Below, one piece after another: positions 1 through 8,063 of a stretch of DNA of 64,000 bases (position 1 is the stretch's first letter; each line of letters begins with the position of its first letter). Where the stretch lies: IMG/VR virus record IMGVR_UViG_3300036781_000418, positions 155,296-219,295 of that record; one strand, written 5' to 3'. Made by a program: the position numbers and the translations under genes. Under the pieces are notes generated by a model. That model ran no database searches. It was not told the DNA's origin and saw only the letters and a program-made list of their open reading frames with translations. The DNA comes from a virus.

Positions 1-888
1 CGCGGCCTCCACAACCTGCTGCAGTACCAGGACTTCCTGTCGTCGCACTCGTACATGCACAACCTTGAATTCGAACCGCTCGGCATTGGCATCACAAACC
101 TCGCGTACTGGCACGCCAAGCGCAAGCTGAAATACGGCACCGAGGAGTCGCTGGCCGAGGTCAAGCGCTGGAACGAACACCAGAACTTCTACCTCACCGA
201 GATGTCGGTCGACCTTGCCGAGGAGAAGGGTCCATGCTTGAAGAGTGCCGACACCTGCTACGGTAAGGGCATCTTCCCATGGGAGCGTCGTGCACCAGGC
301 GTCAACGAGTTGACCGACTTCACGCCGGATCCAGACCTGCCGTGGGAGCCGCTTCGTATCCGCATGGTCAAGTTCGGCGTTAAGAACGCCCACACCGGTG
401 CGATCGCCCCCGTCGAGTCCTCGTCGGTCGTGCTGAACTCAACGAACGGCGGTAACCTCGTCAAGCAGCTGATCGTCACCAAGCGCTCCAAGGCCGGTGA
501 CTTTGTGCAGGTGGTGCCTGAGTACCGCAAGCTGAAGAACTACTACGAGTTGCAGTGGGAGCAGCCTGACTGCCTGCCGTATTTGAAGACGATGGCCGTG
601 CTGCAGGTCCACACCGACCAAGGCATCTCGATCGACACGTACTACACACCACGGAACTTCCGCTCCGAGGATCCGGAGAAGGACGGCAAGATCGACGTGA
701 ACGTGGTCATTCGCAACCACCTCTTGGCGCACAAGTGGGGCATCAAGTCCTTCTACTACCACCTGGTCGAGAAGCAAGCCTCGGTGGACGCGATGCGTGA
801 GGAACCGGCCTCGATCGACGAGGTCAACGCCATGCTGCAAGAGCTGGCACAGGCCGAGGAAGAGTACTGCGAGAGCTGCGTGCTGTAG
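1..888 (+). CDS. nrdA: Ribonucleoside-diphosphate reductase alpha subunit (3' part)
   Basis: The frame is open from base 1, so the gene starts outside the window; 295 C-terminal residues are present. The large subunit of class Ia ribonucleotide reductase reduces NDPs to dNDPs. The visible part aligns with the C-terminal region of E. coli NrdA: the GIGITNLAYW stretch, a P-x-E-S-S segment followed by N-x-T-N-G, the QVVPEY segment, and a final CESC pair matching the redox-shuttle cysteines at the NrdA tail. NrdB follows after 63 nt and a glutaredoxin gene lies nearby, giving a complete dNTP-making set. An ATG at 55 is internal, not the start. Confidence 0.95.
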   Translation, partial: RGLHNLLQYQDFLSSHSYMHNLEFEPLGIGITNLAYWHAKRKLKYGTEESLAEVKRWNEHQNFYLTEMSVDLAEEKGPCLKSADTCYGKGIFPWERRAPGVNELTDFTPDPDLPWEPLRIRMVKFGVKNAHTGAIAPVESSSVVLNSTNGGNLVKQLIVTKRSKAGDFVQVVPEYRKLKNYYELQWEQPDCLPYLKTMAVLQVHTDQGISIDTYYTPRNFRSEDPEKDGKIDVNVVIRNHLLAHKWGIKSFYYHLVEKQASVDAMREEPASIDEVNAMLQELAQAEEEYCESCVL

Positions 889-951
889 TTCGATGGGGGC
901 TTGGTCCCCCATCTCGAGTTGTAAACCTCGCCATCCAATTAGAATGACACC

Positions 952-2109
952 ATGACCGACTACACCAAGCAGACCAACTACTCAAAGCGTCGAATGTTCC
1001 TCGACGTGGAAGGGGCCGTAACCATCCAACGGTACGACCAGTTCGCCTTTCCAAAGCAGGACAAGTTCACCAAGACCCAGCGCGGCCAGTTCTGGATTCC
1101 TGATGAGGTCACCCTTACGAAGGACCGCATCGACTTCACCAACGCAAACGAGGCCACCCGCTTTGTTTTCACGCAGAATCTCCTCCGCCAGACGGCCCTG
1201 GACTCGATCCAAGGCCGCGCACCTGTTCAGATCTTCACACCCGTATGCTCCGTTCCGGAGACTGAAGCGTGGGTCCAATGGTGGTCGGCCTTCGAACAAA
1301 TTCACTCTGAGTCGTACTCACACATCATCCGCAACATCTACCAGATGCCATCGGACCAGTTCAACGCTATCCATGATACAGCCCCTATCGTAGGCATGCT
1401 GTCGGGCATTGACAAGTACTACCAAGACCTGCACGTCATCAACTCGGCGATCGTCACGAAGCTGAACCTTCAAGCCGAACTGTCCAAGGCGCCAGTGCTC
1501 GAGGCGGTGCTCGCCCCCGCGATCAAGTGGCTGGAGGTCTTCACCTCTGAAGAACGCCACATCAAGGCGATCTACCTTGCCCTTGTCGCGTCGTACGGCC
1601 TTGAAGCCATCCGCTTCATGGTCTCCTTCTGCACGTCGCTCGGCATGGTGGAGAACAAGATCTTCATCGGCAACGGCAACGTGATCCAGTTGATCTTGTC
1701 GGACGAGTTGCTCCACACCGACGCGACCGCGTGGATGATCAACACCAACGTCAAGACGGATCCGCGCTTTGCACAGGTTGCGGCCGAGTGCCGCAAGGAA
1801 GTGTACGACATGCTGATCGCCGTCCGTGACGAAGAAGCGGCTTGGGCCAAGTACCAGTTCTCCAAGGGCACGATCCTCGGCATGAACGAGAAGATCATGG
1901 TGTCGAAGGTGGACCACACGGCTGAGCACCGCTTCCGCGACATCGGCATCAAGTTCGACTCAGGCATCAAGTCAGATCCGTTGCCTTGGATGGGCAAGTA
2001 CACCAACACCAACAAGTCGCAGACCGCTCTGCAGGAAAATGAGTCCGTCAGCTACATGCTGTCGGCCATGACCTCCGAGGTCCGGTACGACGAACTTCCA
2101 TCTCTGTAA
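952..2109 (+). CDS. nrdB: Ribonucleoside-diphosphate reductase beta subunit
   Basis: 385 residues, the usual length for NrdB, the diiron-tyrosyl radical subunit. The family signatures are in order: LLRQTALDSIQGR, the E-x-IHSESYSHIIRN helix holding the radical tyrosine and iron-ligand residues, the EAIRFMVSF helix, and a late D-E-x-x-H iron-ligand helix. A TAGAAT -10-like hexamer lies just before the ATG in the gap after nrdA. The product pairs with the NrdA encoded upstream to make dNDPs for phage DNA synthesis. Confidence 0.95.
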   Translation: MTDYTKQTNYSKRRMFLDVEGAVTIQRYDQFAFPKQDKFTKTQRGQFWIPDEVTLTKDRIDFTNANEATRFVFTQNLLRQTALDSIQGRAPVQIFTPVCSVPETEAWVQWWSAFEQIHSESYSHIIRNIYQMPSDQFNAIHDTAPIVGMLSGIDKYYQDLHVINSAIVTKLNLQAELSKAPVLEAVLAPAIKWLEVFTSEERHIKAIYLALVASYGLEAIRFMVSFCTSLGMVENKIFIGNGNVIQLILSDELLHTDATAWMINTNVKTDPRFAQVAAECRKEVYDMLIAVRDEEAAWAKYQFSKGTILGMNEKIMVSKVDHTAEHRFRDIGIKFDSGIKSDPLPWMGKYTNTNKSQTALQENESVSYMLSAMTSEVRYDELPSL

Positions 2110-2112
2110 ACC

Positions 2113-2778
2113 ATGGCCACCATCATCACGTCGTCTGGCACGACAGTTCGCACCGTCCACACGTCACCGTTCAACGGGGCCGCAATCAAGACGCTGTTCC
2201 CAAAGCACCGTCAGAAGTTCAGGGTTAGCTTCTACTTGAACGACCCAACGCTGTTTTCACCATCCGAGAACGCGACGATCATCGAGCACATCAAGGTGTT
2301 GGAGCAGGCCGTCGTGCGACTTGAGCTGCCAGTGATGTCGTTTGTGCCGACTACCGTAGCGATGTCCGTTGGCGCTACCGTCAACTGGGCGTCGAGGATT
2401 ACGGCTGAACCACACTCGCCGATCGGGGTGATCTTCATGGACGACCTCCGATCAGAGGTGATTCGCTCCTTGAACGTGTTCGCCGTTTCCCAAATGCGCT
2501 CGCCCTTTAGCATCATGGTTGAGCTGCTTGACGTCAACGATTCCGTCGTTGAAACACTGATCGCCTCGGTGATGTTCAACGCCTTCTCACGTAGTGAGTT
2601 GGACTACGCGCCGCTTACCAAGCAGGTCACTGGCACGATCACCGATATTGGCCCGTCTCAAGCGCCGCAAAACGGCCGCACAGTCAACTTGAACATGCCC
2701 AACACCCAAGAGTTCGATCACAACGTGATCGTCGGCCAATTTGAAATCGATGGACTCGTGTCCATGATCTACCCATAA
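2113..2778 (+). CDS. Hypothetical protein in the nrd cluster
   Basis: 221 residues, starting 3 nt after the nrdB stop and ending 8 nt before the glutaredoxin gene, so it is co-transcribed with the reductase genes. It has no signal peptide, membrane helix or motif I recognise. The composition is that of a soluble, beta-rich protein with many V, T and S residues. Being inside the nrd operon suggests a nucleotide-metabolism role only by association; a structural protein cannot be excluded. Confidence 0.7.
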   Translation: MATIITSSGTTVRTVHTSPFNGAAIKTLFPKHRQKFRVSFYLNDPTLFSPSENATIIEHIKVLEQAVVRLELPVMSFVPTTVAMSVGATVNWASRITAEPHSPIGVIFMDDLRSEVIRSLNVFAVSQMRSPFSIMVELLDVNDSVVETLIASVMFNAFSRSELDYAPLTKQVTGTITDIGPSQAPQNGRTVNLNMPNTQEFDHNVIVGQFEIDGLVSMIYP

Positions 2779-2786
2779 GGAAAACT

Positions 2787-3035
2787 ATGTACACCGTCTA
2801 CTCCAAACCTGACTGTCCGCAGTGCGACGCCGCGAAGGCGCTGCTGACCTTCAACGGCCACCCGTACCGTGAGGTCATTCTCGACGTCGGTCAAGCCAAG
2901 CTTGATGAATCCACGTACATCTCACGTGAGGACCTGCTCCAGCAGATTCCAACGGCCCGCACGATGCCACAAATCTACGAGGGCATCAAGCTCGTCGGTG
3001 GGTTGATCGACCTGAAGCGTCACCTGATCACATGA
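2787..3035 (+). CDS. nrdC: Glutaredoxin / NrdC-like thioredoxin
   Basis: 82 residues with the beta-alpha-beta start of glutaredoxins and the redox motif CPQC at residues 11-14, followed by AKALL. The cis-proline region (TMPQIY) and the GG-x-x-D-L helix near the C-terminus are both present. It reduces the NrdA C-terminal disulfide, consistent with its place after nrdA/nrdB. A Shine-Dalgarno AAGGA precedes the ATG. Its stop overlaps the next start (ATGA). Confidence 0.9.
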   Translation: MYTVYSKPDCPQCDAAKALLTFNGHPYREVILDVGQAKLDESTYISREDLLQQIPTARTMPQIYEGIKLVGGLIDLKRHLIT

Positions 3036-3460
3036 AGATCATGGACATGAAACCTGAGCTCGGCACCTACGTTTGGCTGACCCCGACTTCTGGCACGGTT
3101 GAGGGCCTGCGCGCCTGGGCCGGAGTTCAAGGCTTTGAGTCGCTGATCGACTTTACCAAGCTCCACGTGACCGTGCTCTACTCAAGGTCGTACCTTCCGG
3201 TGATCCCTGATAAGACCTGGTTCTACCCAGCGACGGCGTCGGGCTTCAAGCAGCTAGACAAGAGCATGTTCGTCATGACCCTTGACTCGCCTGGTATCGT
3301 GCAGCGTCATGAGAAGCTGATGTCAATTGGCGCCACACACGACTGGGCGACCTTCATCCCACACATGTCCCTGTGGAAGGGGCCACCTCCGCCGCAACTC
3401 GAGCCGCCAGGGTTCACGATGATCTTCACGAACGAGCAGTGCGAACCGCTCAAGCCATAA
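3032..3460 (+). CDS. 2H phosphoesterase, possible Acb1-type anti-CBASS nuclease
   Basis: 142 residues. Two H-x-T/S motifs define the 2H phosphoesterase fold: LHVTV (H45, T47) and PHMSL (H111, S113). Length and motif spacing are close to the T4 protein Acb1 (gp57B, about 150 residues), which degrades the cyclic nucleotides that activate CBASS defence; that function is known for the T4 protein and inferred here. Other 2H roles, such as RNA 2',3'-cyclic phosphodiesterase, remain possible. It overlaps the glutaredoxin stop by 4 nt and is followed by a strong terminator. Confidence 0.7.
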   Translation: MKIMDMKPELGTYVWLTPTSGTVEGLRAWAGVQGFESLIDFTKLHVTVLYSRSYLPVIPDKTWFYPATASGFKQLDKSMFVMTLDSPGIVQRHEKLMSIGATHDWATFIPHMSLWKGPPPPQLEPPGFTMIFTNEQCEPLKP

Positions 3461-3479
3461 AGGACCTTCGGGTCCTTTT
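3459..3479 (+). terminator. Rho-independent terminator after the nrd/2H operon
   Basis: AAAGGACC and GGTCCTTTT arms enclose a TTCG tetraloop, followed by T-rich sequence. Confidence 0.9.
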
Positions 3480-3491
3480 CTTTTGCTCAGA

Positions 3492-3560
3492 CCCTTCACG
3501 CGAGTTCGCTCGTAGAGGCATTAGCTGGCAGATAGTGCGGGTTCACGTGACGGCGACACG
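3492..3560 (+). repeat. Intergenic repeat, copy 1
   Basis: About 69 nt matching 47236-47306 almost base for base, including the shared stretches CTCGTAGAGGCATTAGCTG and GATAGTGCGGGTTCACGT. Both copies continue into CGGCGACACG and, further on, a GCAACCGGT. No ORF is conserved between the two copies, so it looks like a non-coding regulatory or recombination element. The rest of the 3480-3680 gap holds only a late promoter core. Confidence 0.75.
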
Positions 3561-3652
3561 GTTGAGGCTGAGGGCCTCCCGATCGGTGAAGGTGGTTGGC
3601 TCTGCATCGGAACCAAACAAGTGCAACCGGTGACCCCGGGTGACGCCAGGTC

Positions 3653-3658
3653 TAAATA
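3653..3658 (+). promoter_or_regulatory. T4-like late promoter core TAAATA
   Basis: TCTAAATACT lies 28 nt before the ATG at 3681, the spacing seen at other TAAATA sites in this window. Confidence 0.6.
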
Positions 3659-3680
3659 CTGAAACAAGTAGAGAGCTACC

Positions 3681-4067
3681 ATGACGCCAGTAACCGCCGC
3701 CGCAATGACGATCACCGCCTTCGGCTTCACCATCAACCTGATCTCCCTGATGATCATCCTCCTGATCATTGGCCTGGTGGTGCTCTTCATTCGCATTCAG
3801 CTCAGCAACCGTCTCGACTTCGCCGACATGCTCACGAAGGACGGTCACACCGTGTCCTTGACGAAGGTCCTACAGCTGCTTGGCGGGACGACCTCCACGT
3901 GGGTCGTGATCAAGCTCGCCTCTTCAGGTGCGCTCGGCGTCGAGATCTTCGCCACGTACCTGGCCTACGTCGCCTCCATCGAGGGGTTCAGCAAGTTCAT
4001 CTCCGCGAAGTACGGCTACCGTGAGACCGGTGCCAGCGGTAAAGGCGACCCGACTAAGCCAGAATAA
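3681..4067 (+). CDS. Small phage membrane protein
   Basis: 128 residues with a long hydrophobic helix at about 7-38 and a second, weaker hydrophobic segment at about 62-95, ending in a charged tail. It is preceded by a TAAATA late promoter core and follows a terminator, so it forms its own late unit. Size and topology would suit a holin or superinfection membrane protein, but no family motif is visible and no lysis gene is adjacent. Confidence 0.7.
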   Translation: MTPVTAAAMTITAFGFTINLISLMIILLIIGLVVLFIRIQLSNRLDFADMLTKDGHTVSLTKVLQLLGGTTSTWVVIKLASSGALGVEIFATYLAYVASIEGFSKFISAKYGYRETGASGKGDPTKPE

Positions 4068-4119
4068 CCGGGTTGCTATAAGGTTATGATGGCGATGTAC
4101 TGACCACTCAGGGATCATC

Positions 4120-4395
4120 ATGACCTCCTTCCAAGAACCAGCCCCGTTGTCGCCGTCCTACGGCGGTGAGCGGCTGGCCTCCAAGATTCTGATGGGCTCG
4201 CGTGTACGTCGTGAAATCTTCGACCCGACGAACCTCGAGCACCTCCAGAGCTACCGCACCTACCTGACCACTGGCAACTGGGGTGACGTCCAGTTCTACT
4301 ACGAAAACCCGTTCGCCACCGTGCCGGCCACCGTCAACTACAAGTTCGCGATCGCCGCCCTGAACTCGACGTTGGGCGACGGCAACGTCAACTGA
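4120..4395 (+). CDS. Hypothetical protein
   Basis: 91 residues, soluble, no recognised motif. It has its own transcription unit: a TTATGAT -10-like sequence lies about 35 nt upstream and a strong terminator immediately follows. Confidence 0.7.
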   Translation: MTSFQEPAPLSPSYGGERLASKILMGSRVRREIFDPTNLEHLQSYRTYLTTGNWGDVQFYYENPFATVPATVNYKFAIAALNSTLGDGNVN

Positions 4396-4412
4396 TCCCA
4401 CCCAACCCAAAC

Positions 4413-4440
4413 AAAGGGGACGCCATTGGCGTCCCCTTTT
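4413..4440 (+). terminator. Rho-independent terminator
   Basis: AAAGGGGACGCC and GGCGTCCCCTTTT arms around an ATT loop. Confidence 0.92.
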
Positions 4441-4454
4441 CGTATGATGGTGAT

Positions 4455-4943
4455 ATGGAACAACTCACCACCAACCCAAACAGGATCGACCTTGACGAGG
4501 CCTACATGCAGATGGCCGAGATCTGGGCGAAACGCTCCAAGGCGAACCGCAAGCAGGTCGGTGCCCTGATCGTCAAGGACAAGCAGATCATCTCGGACGG
4601 CTACAACGGCATGCCAAGTGGCGCCAGTGACGACGTCTGTGAAGTCATGGTCTACCCTGACTCATACGATGGGCGTGACGGTATCGGTGGATCACCGGAC
4701 AAGCTCATGAAGACGAAGAACGAGGTCCTCCATGCCGAGTCCAACGCCCTCATGAAGGTGGCCGAGAATGGTGGTGTTGGCGTCCAAGGCGCGACCCTCT
4801 ACGTGACCATGTCGCCGTGCCGTGACTGCGCCAAGCTGATCAAGCAGGCCAAGATCGCCCGTGTGGTTTACCGTGAAGAATACCGTGACACCGGTGGCGT
4901 CGACTTCCTCCGTGAATACGGTGTGCAGGTGATCAAGCTATGA
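4455..4943 (+). CDS. dCMP deaminase
   Basis: 162 residues. Zinc-dependent cytidine/deoxycytidylate deaminase: the HAE motif (LHAESNALMK) and the PCRDCAKLI motif carry the zinc ligands and catalytic glutamate, and the N-terminal YNGMPSG segment is typical of dCMP deaminases. It converts dCMP to dUMP for dTTP synthesis, as T4 Cd does. It overlaps the next gene by 4 nt. Confidence 0.9.
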   Translation: MEQLTTNPNRIDLDEAYMQMAEIWAKRSKANRKQVGALIVKDKQIISDGYNGMPSGASDDVCEVMVYPDSYDGRDGIGGSPDKLMKTKNEVLHAESNALMKVAENGGVGVQGATLYVTMSPCRDCAKLIKQAKIARVVYREEYRDTGGVDFLREYGVQVIKL

Positions 4944-5512
4944 GCCTTGACACCCTTACGACTGAGCTAAACGGCCGCACCCTTCGATACGACGGCGTCA
5001 GCATCGTCAGCCCTGAAGCCGTGCCCGACCTGTTCATGAAGGGCGTCAACCCTTGCCTGCTCCGCGTGAACGTGCTGGACCCTGACATCGAGACGTTCAA
5101 CCGCCTAGTGCCACTGGATCCAGTCAACGTGGTTGGACCTGAACCGATCACGTTCAACCGTGGCTGGCTTCTACCTAGGCTGACGGCGAAGCTGGACGTC
5201 CAAGCACACGTCATGACGCTGCTCCAGGCAAAGCTGTTGACTGGGTGTTACCTCAAGCACGAGCAGGTCGATGCGGCCATGAAGCGTACCGAGGCGGAGC
5301 TGGCCCTGTTCACCAAGCATGGGATGGACGACCTGCTCCGCTGCCTCATCTGGGTGATTGAAAAGTTCAAGGAGCACAAGGTCGTGTACGGCGTCGGTCG
5401 TGGCTCGAGCTGTGCGTCGTACGTGCTCTTCCTGATTGGTCTCCACCTGGTGGATCCAATCAAGCATGAAATCCCAATTGAGGAGTTCTTCAAGCCGGCT
5501 GAGCAGCCGTGA
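4940..5512 (+). CDS. C-family (DnaE-like) DNA polymerase, N-terminal palm fragment
   Basis: 190 residues. The C-terminal 45 residues match DnaE just before its catalytic aspartates: VGRGSSCASYV corresponds to the G-P-G-R-G-S motif that binds the incoming dNTP phosphates, and the following V-D-P-I and E-E-F-F-K-P match the D-P-L and E-R-F-L-N-P segments. No catalytic aspartate pair is present; it occurs in the gene at 11064-11642, which begins where this one ends in DnaE alignment. No PHP domain motif is visible. Its own function is unproven: it may form a two-chain polymerase palm, or be a degenerate relic. Confidence 0.75.
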   Translation: MSLDTLTTELNGRTLRYDGVSIVSPEAVPDLFMKGVNPCLLRVNVLDPDIETFNRLVPLDPVNVVGPEPITFNRGWLLPRLTAKLDVQAHVMTLLQAKLLTGCYLKHEQVDAAMKRTEAELALFTKHGMDDLLRCLIWVIEKFKEHKVVYGVGRGSSCASYVLFLIGLHLVDPIKHEIPIEEFFKPAEQP

Positions 5513-5516
5513 AAGC

Positions 5517-5522
5517 TAAATA
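5517..5522 (+). promoter_or_regulatory. Late promoter core TAAATA within an inverted repeat
   Basis: GCTAAATAGGG is followed by its inverted copy CCCTATTTAAC, giving a short hairpin about 40 nt before the ATG at 5560. Confidence 0.5.
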
Positions 5523-5559
5523 GGGAAGCCCAAAACCCTATTTAACAGGAGATGCCCTT

Positions 5560-5784
5560 ATGGCAGTTATTCGCAGCGCTCGCGGTGAGCTCATCGACAC
5601 CCGTCTGATGGCCATCAAGGCCCAGCTGGCGAAGGCCCCGCTTCCAAAGGCCGTTCAGGCCCGCCAAGTTGAGATCACGGAACTTGAAGGTGGCAAGGTC
5701 GAAGAGCAAGTTGTTACCGCCGAAATGATGGAGATGATGGCCGCGGCCGAAGTCTCCGATGTTAAACCCAAGAAAGCAAAGTAA
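5560..5784 (+). CDS. Hypothetical small protein
   Basis: 74 residues, charged, with a basic C-terminus (KPKKAK) and a methionine-rich acidic helix before it. A good Shine-Dalgarno (AGGAG) precedes the ATG. Its stop overlaps the start of the cochaperonin gene (TAATG), so the two are translationally linked; a role with the cochaperonin is possible but not shown. Confidence 0.65.
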   Translation: MAVIRSARGELIDTRLMAIKAQLAKAPLPKAVQARQVEITELEGGKVEEQVVTAEMMEMMAAAEVSDVKPKKAK

Positions 5785-6113
5785 TGAGCTTCGAAAAGCT
5801 ACGTCCAATTCTGAACACCGTGCTCTTCACCTTCCTCGATAAGACCGAGGGTGCAAAGGGCGCTTTCTCTGAACGCACACGTGGCGGCATTATCCTGCCA
5901 ACCGTCAAGTCCACTCAGCGCGACGACCGCTGGGGTCGAGTCGAGGCGGTCGGTCCGGACGTCTACGGCCTTGAAGTAGGGGAGTTCATCCTCATCGAGG
6001 CCCTGCAGTGGAACCGTTCCGAGGTCTTTGAGGGCGACAAGCTCTGGAAGACCGATGACACCAAGATCCTCTTGGTTACGACCGACGAGAACCTCACCGT
6101 CAACTACGGATAA
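5784..6113 (+). CDS. GroES/gp31-like cochaperonin
   Basis: 109 residues, slightly longer than GroES. The pattern fits a GroES beta-barrel: L-R-P-I-L-N-T-V-L, a mobile-loop region ending R-G-G-I-I-L-P, W-G-R-V-E-A-V-G-P-D, V-G-E-F-I-L-I-E and a final strand with K-I-L-L-V. T4 gp31 and relatives replace host GroES on GroEL to fold the major capsid protein; the same role is inferred here. Confidence 0.8.
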   Translation: MSFEKLRPILNTVLFTFLDKTEGAKGAFSERTRGGIILPTVKSTQRDDRWGRVEAVGPDVYGLEVGEFILIEALQWNRSEVFEGDKLWKTDDTKILLVTTDENLTVNYG

Positions 6114-6116
6114 ATC

Positions 6117-6332
6117 ATGATGAGTGCTTGTGCATGTATGGGACCAGCGGGCGACTGCCCATGTCTTCGCCGTCAACGTGGCCAGAAGGTGGAGATTACG
6201 GAGACGTTCATCTCCCCAAGCCTCTTCGCCCTCTTGACTGACGAGGACAAGAACACCGTCAATGAGATCAAGCGGAAAGCACTTGGTCTGTGGATGGCTG
6301 AGAAACATGCCAAGAAGGTAGTCAATGATTAA
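6117..6332 (+). CDS. Hypothetical small cysteine-rich protein
   Basis: 71 residues. The first 18 residues carry four cysteines (C-A-C and C-P-C patterns), possibly a metal site; the rest is a charged helix. The start may be the second ATG at 6120. It overlaps the next gene by 8 nt. Confidence 0.6.
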   Translation: MMSACACMGPAGDCPCLRRQRGQKVEITETFISPSLFALLTDEDKNTVNEIKRKALGLWMAEKHAKKVVND

Positions 6333-6636
6333 CACGGTGCTACTGTCTAAAGTCGAGGTGAAGAAGCTGTTGGCTATTCTACTTGATGAAAGCCTGACTG
6401 ACGTTGCTGCTTGGAACCAAACGTACGCGATCTTTCATAGTCGAGATGTTGAGCGTGCGTACATGCATGAGAATCACCTCGTCACGCAGGAGTATCAGGA
6501 AAATGTCAATGCGGACGATGTTCGCTGGTCGCTGTTTGACTCTGAACTTGGTGGGCAGGTGGACTTTCCTAATCGCACCGAGATGATCGGTGAATTGGCA
6601 ATATACGAATACCTACTTCGGAAGGCGAAACCATGA
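6325..6636 (+). CDS. Hypothetical protein
   Basis: 103 residues, soluble, no recognised motif. It overlaps both neighbours (ATGA with the gene at 6633). The GC content of 6.3-6.9 kb is a little lower than its surroundings. Confidence 0.6.
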   Translation: MINTVLLSKVEVKKLLAILLDESLTDVAAWNQTYAIFHSRDVERAYMHENHLVTQEYQENVNADDVRWSLFDSELGGQVDFPNRTEMIGELAIYEYLLRKAKP

Positions 6637-6896
6637 TCATCAGCAGCGAAGGCCTCACCTTCTCCTATGAGCGTGACGGCAGGTACTGGGTGCTGCACAT
6701 TGACAAGAGCCCAACCCCATTGAGGTGGGACCCTAGCGCGACGTTCACGCCCAAATCGCTCGATCTTCCAGTGCTACGTGCTGAGTATCGGCGCGCCATC
6801 GGCGCCATCATTGACGACATGTTTTCGTACCTGTCGTTCAATGATCGCCACGAAATTTTCAACCTAACCATCAAGCACATCCCTTGTCCTTTCTAA
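6633..6896 (+). CDS. Hypothetical protein
   Basis: 87 residues, soluble, no recognised motif; last gene before a short gap preceding a membrane-protein gene. Confidence 0.6.
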   Translation: MIISSEGLTFSYERDGRYWVLHIDKSPTPLRWDPSATFTPKSLDLPVLRAEYRRAIGAIIDDMFSYLSFNDRHEIFNLTIKHIPCPF

Positions 6897-6914
6897 CTTT
6901 GTGAGTTTACATGC

Positions 6915-8012
6915 ATGACCTTTATCATCCTTACCTTCCTAGCGGCCTTTCTCATTGAAGGACTAGGAACCGCCACCTCGGTCATTGGTCTCAGTGCGCT
7001 CTTCGGCGCCAACCCAATCATCATCGCGCTGGCCATCGCCCTCGACTTGGGCAAGATCGTCGTGGTCTCCCTGTTGTACAAGTACTGGAGCACCCTGGGC
7101 AAGGTGATGAAGTCGTACGCGTTCATCGCGGCCGCGATCACCATGGTCATCACGTCCGCTGGGGCCGCGGGCTACCTGACTGGCGAGTTCCAGAAGGCCA
7201 TCATGGGCTCACAGGAAAGTGGGCTGCGTGTTGAGGCGCTGAAGGGCGAGCAGGCCAAGCTGGAAGAGCGCAAGAAGCAGATCGACAACCAGATCGAGCA
7301 CCTGCCCGAGAAGTACACGGCGACCGCTCGGATCCGCATGATCAACCAGTTCAAGGACGAGCAGAAGACGGTGACGGCGCGGCTTGGTGAGATCACCACG
7401 CAGCTGCCCGACCTACAGGTTCACCAGCTGGGTGTGGAGGCGAAGGCTGGACCGATCCTGACCATCGCCAAGTCGTTCAACATCCCAGTCGAGCAGGCGA
7501 TCAAGTACGTCATCCTCATGATCATCGTGGTGTTCGACCCGTTGGCGATCTTCTTGATCATCGCCGGCAACTTCTTGGTGGAACAGCGGAAGAAAGGTCA
7601 ACAGGCGGAATACATCGAGCGTATCAAGGATGAGGTGCGCACGAAACGTATACCTGTCATGACGCCACCGCCACCGCCACCGCCTGAGAAAGAGACACCC
7701 GAGCCAACCGATGAGACCACAGCGGTGATGGAGGAAGCGCCCGTCATGCCGATCTACGAGGTCTTGGAGCCGACTCCACAGCCACTTGAGGAGCCACCAG
7801 AACCGCCTGAGGTGAAACCAGCCGACCCCAATGAGATCACCCTCAACGACCTCGGTCCAAGGGCCGAGATCACGCTTGACACCGTGAAGGGTAAGCTGCA
7901 CCGCTCCTCAATGCACGACGCTGACGAGGGCGACGTGGAGATGGACGTTGGGGTTGGGCTGCACGGCAAACCTTCGCGTGCTCGTACCGTGTACCAAGGC
8001 CAGAGACGATGA
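6915..8012 (+). CDS. Membrane protein with coiled coil and proline-rich tail
   Basis: 365 residues. Three hydrophobic segments occur in the first 95 residues, then a charged coiled coil at about 100-165 rich in K, E and Q, a fourth membrane helix around 195-220, and a cytoplasmic or periplasmic tail with a run of prolines followed by P-E repeats. I recognise no family. The architecture suggests an envelope-spanning organiser or scaffold. It stands alone between the hypothetical genes and the clamp-loader unit. Confidence 0.75.
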   Translation: MTFIILTFLAAFLIEGLGTATSVIGLSALFGANPIIIALAIALDLGKIVVVSLLYKYWSTLGKVMKSYAFIAAAITMVITSAGAAGYLTGEFQKAIMGSQESGLRVEALKGEQAKLEERKKQIDNQIEHLPEKYTATARIRMINQFKDEQKTVTARLGEITTQLPDLQVHQLGVEAKAGPILTIAKSFNIPVEQAIKYVILMIIVVFDPLAIFLIIAGNFLVEQRKKGQQAEYIERIKDEVRTKRIPVMTPPPPPPPEKETPEPTDETTAVMEEAPVMPIYEVLEPTPQPLEEPPEPPEVKPADPNEITLNDLGPRAEITLDTVKGKLHRSSMHDADEGDVEMDVGVGLHGKPSRARTVYQGQRR

Positions 8013-8063
8013 CAGGTTCGATGTTCGCTACAATGAAAGTATCGACATCGAAAAGGAGCCTTC

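Noticed and set aside
439-912. Long open frames opposite nrdA, and many similar ones (for example 22999-24714 and 31896-33905 minus)
   Set aside because: They are shadows of GC-rich real genes: no Shine-Dalgarno, odd H/R/V-rich composition and full overlap with well-supported genes.
3373-3633. ORF across the terminator and repeat
   Set aside because: It overlaps the 2H gene in another frame and runs through the terminator hairpin.
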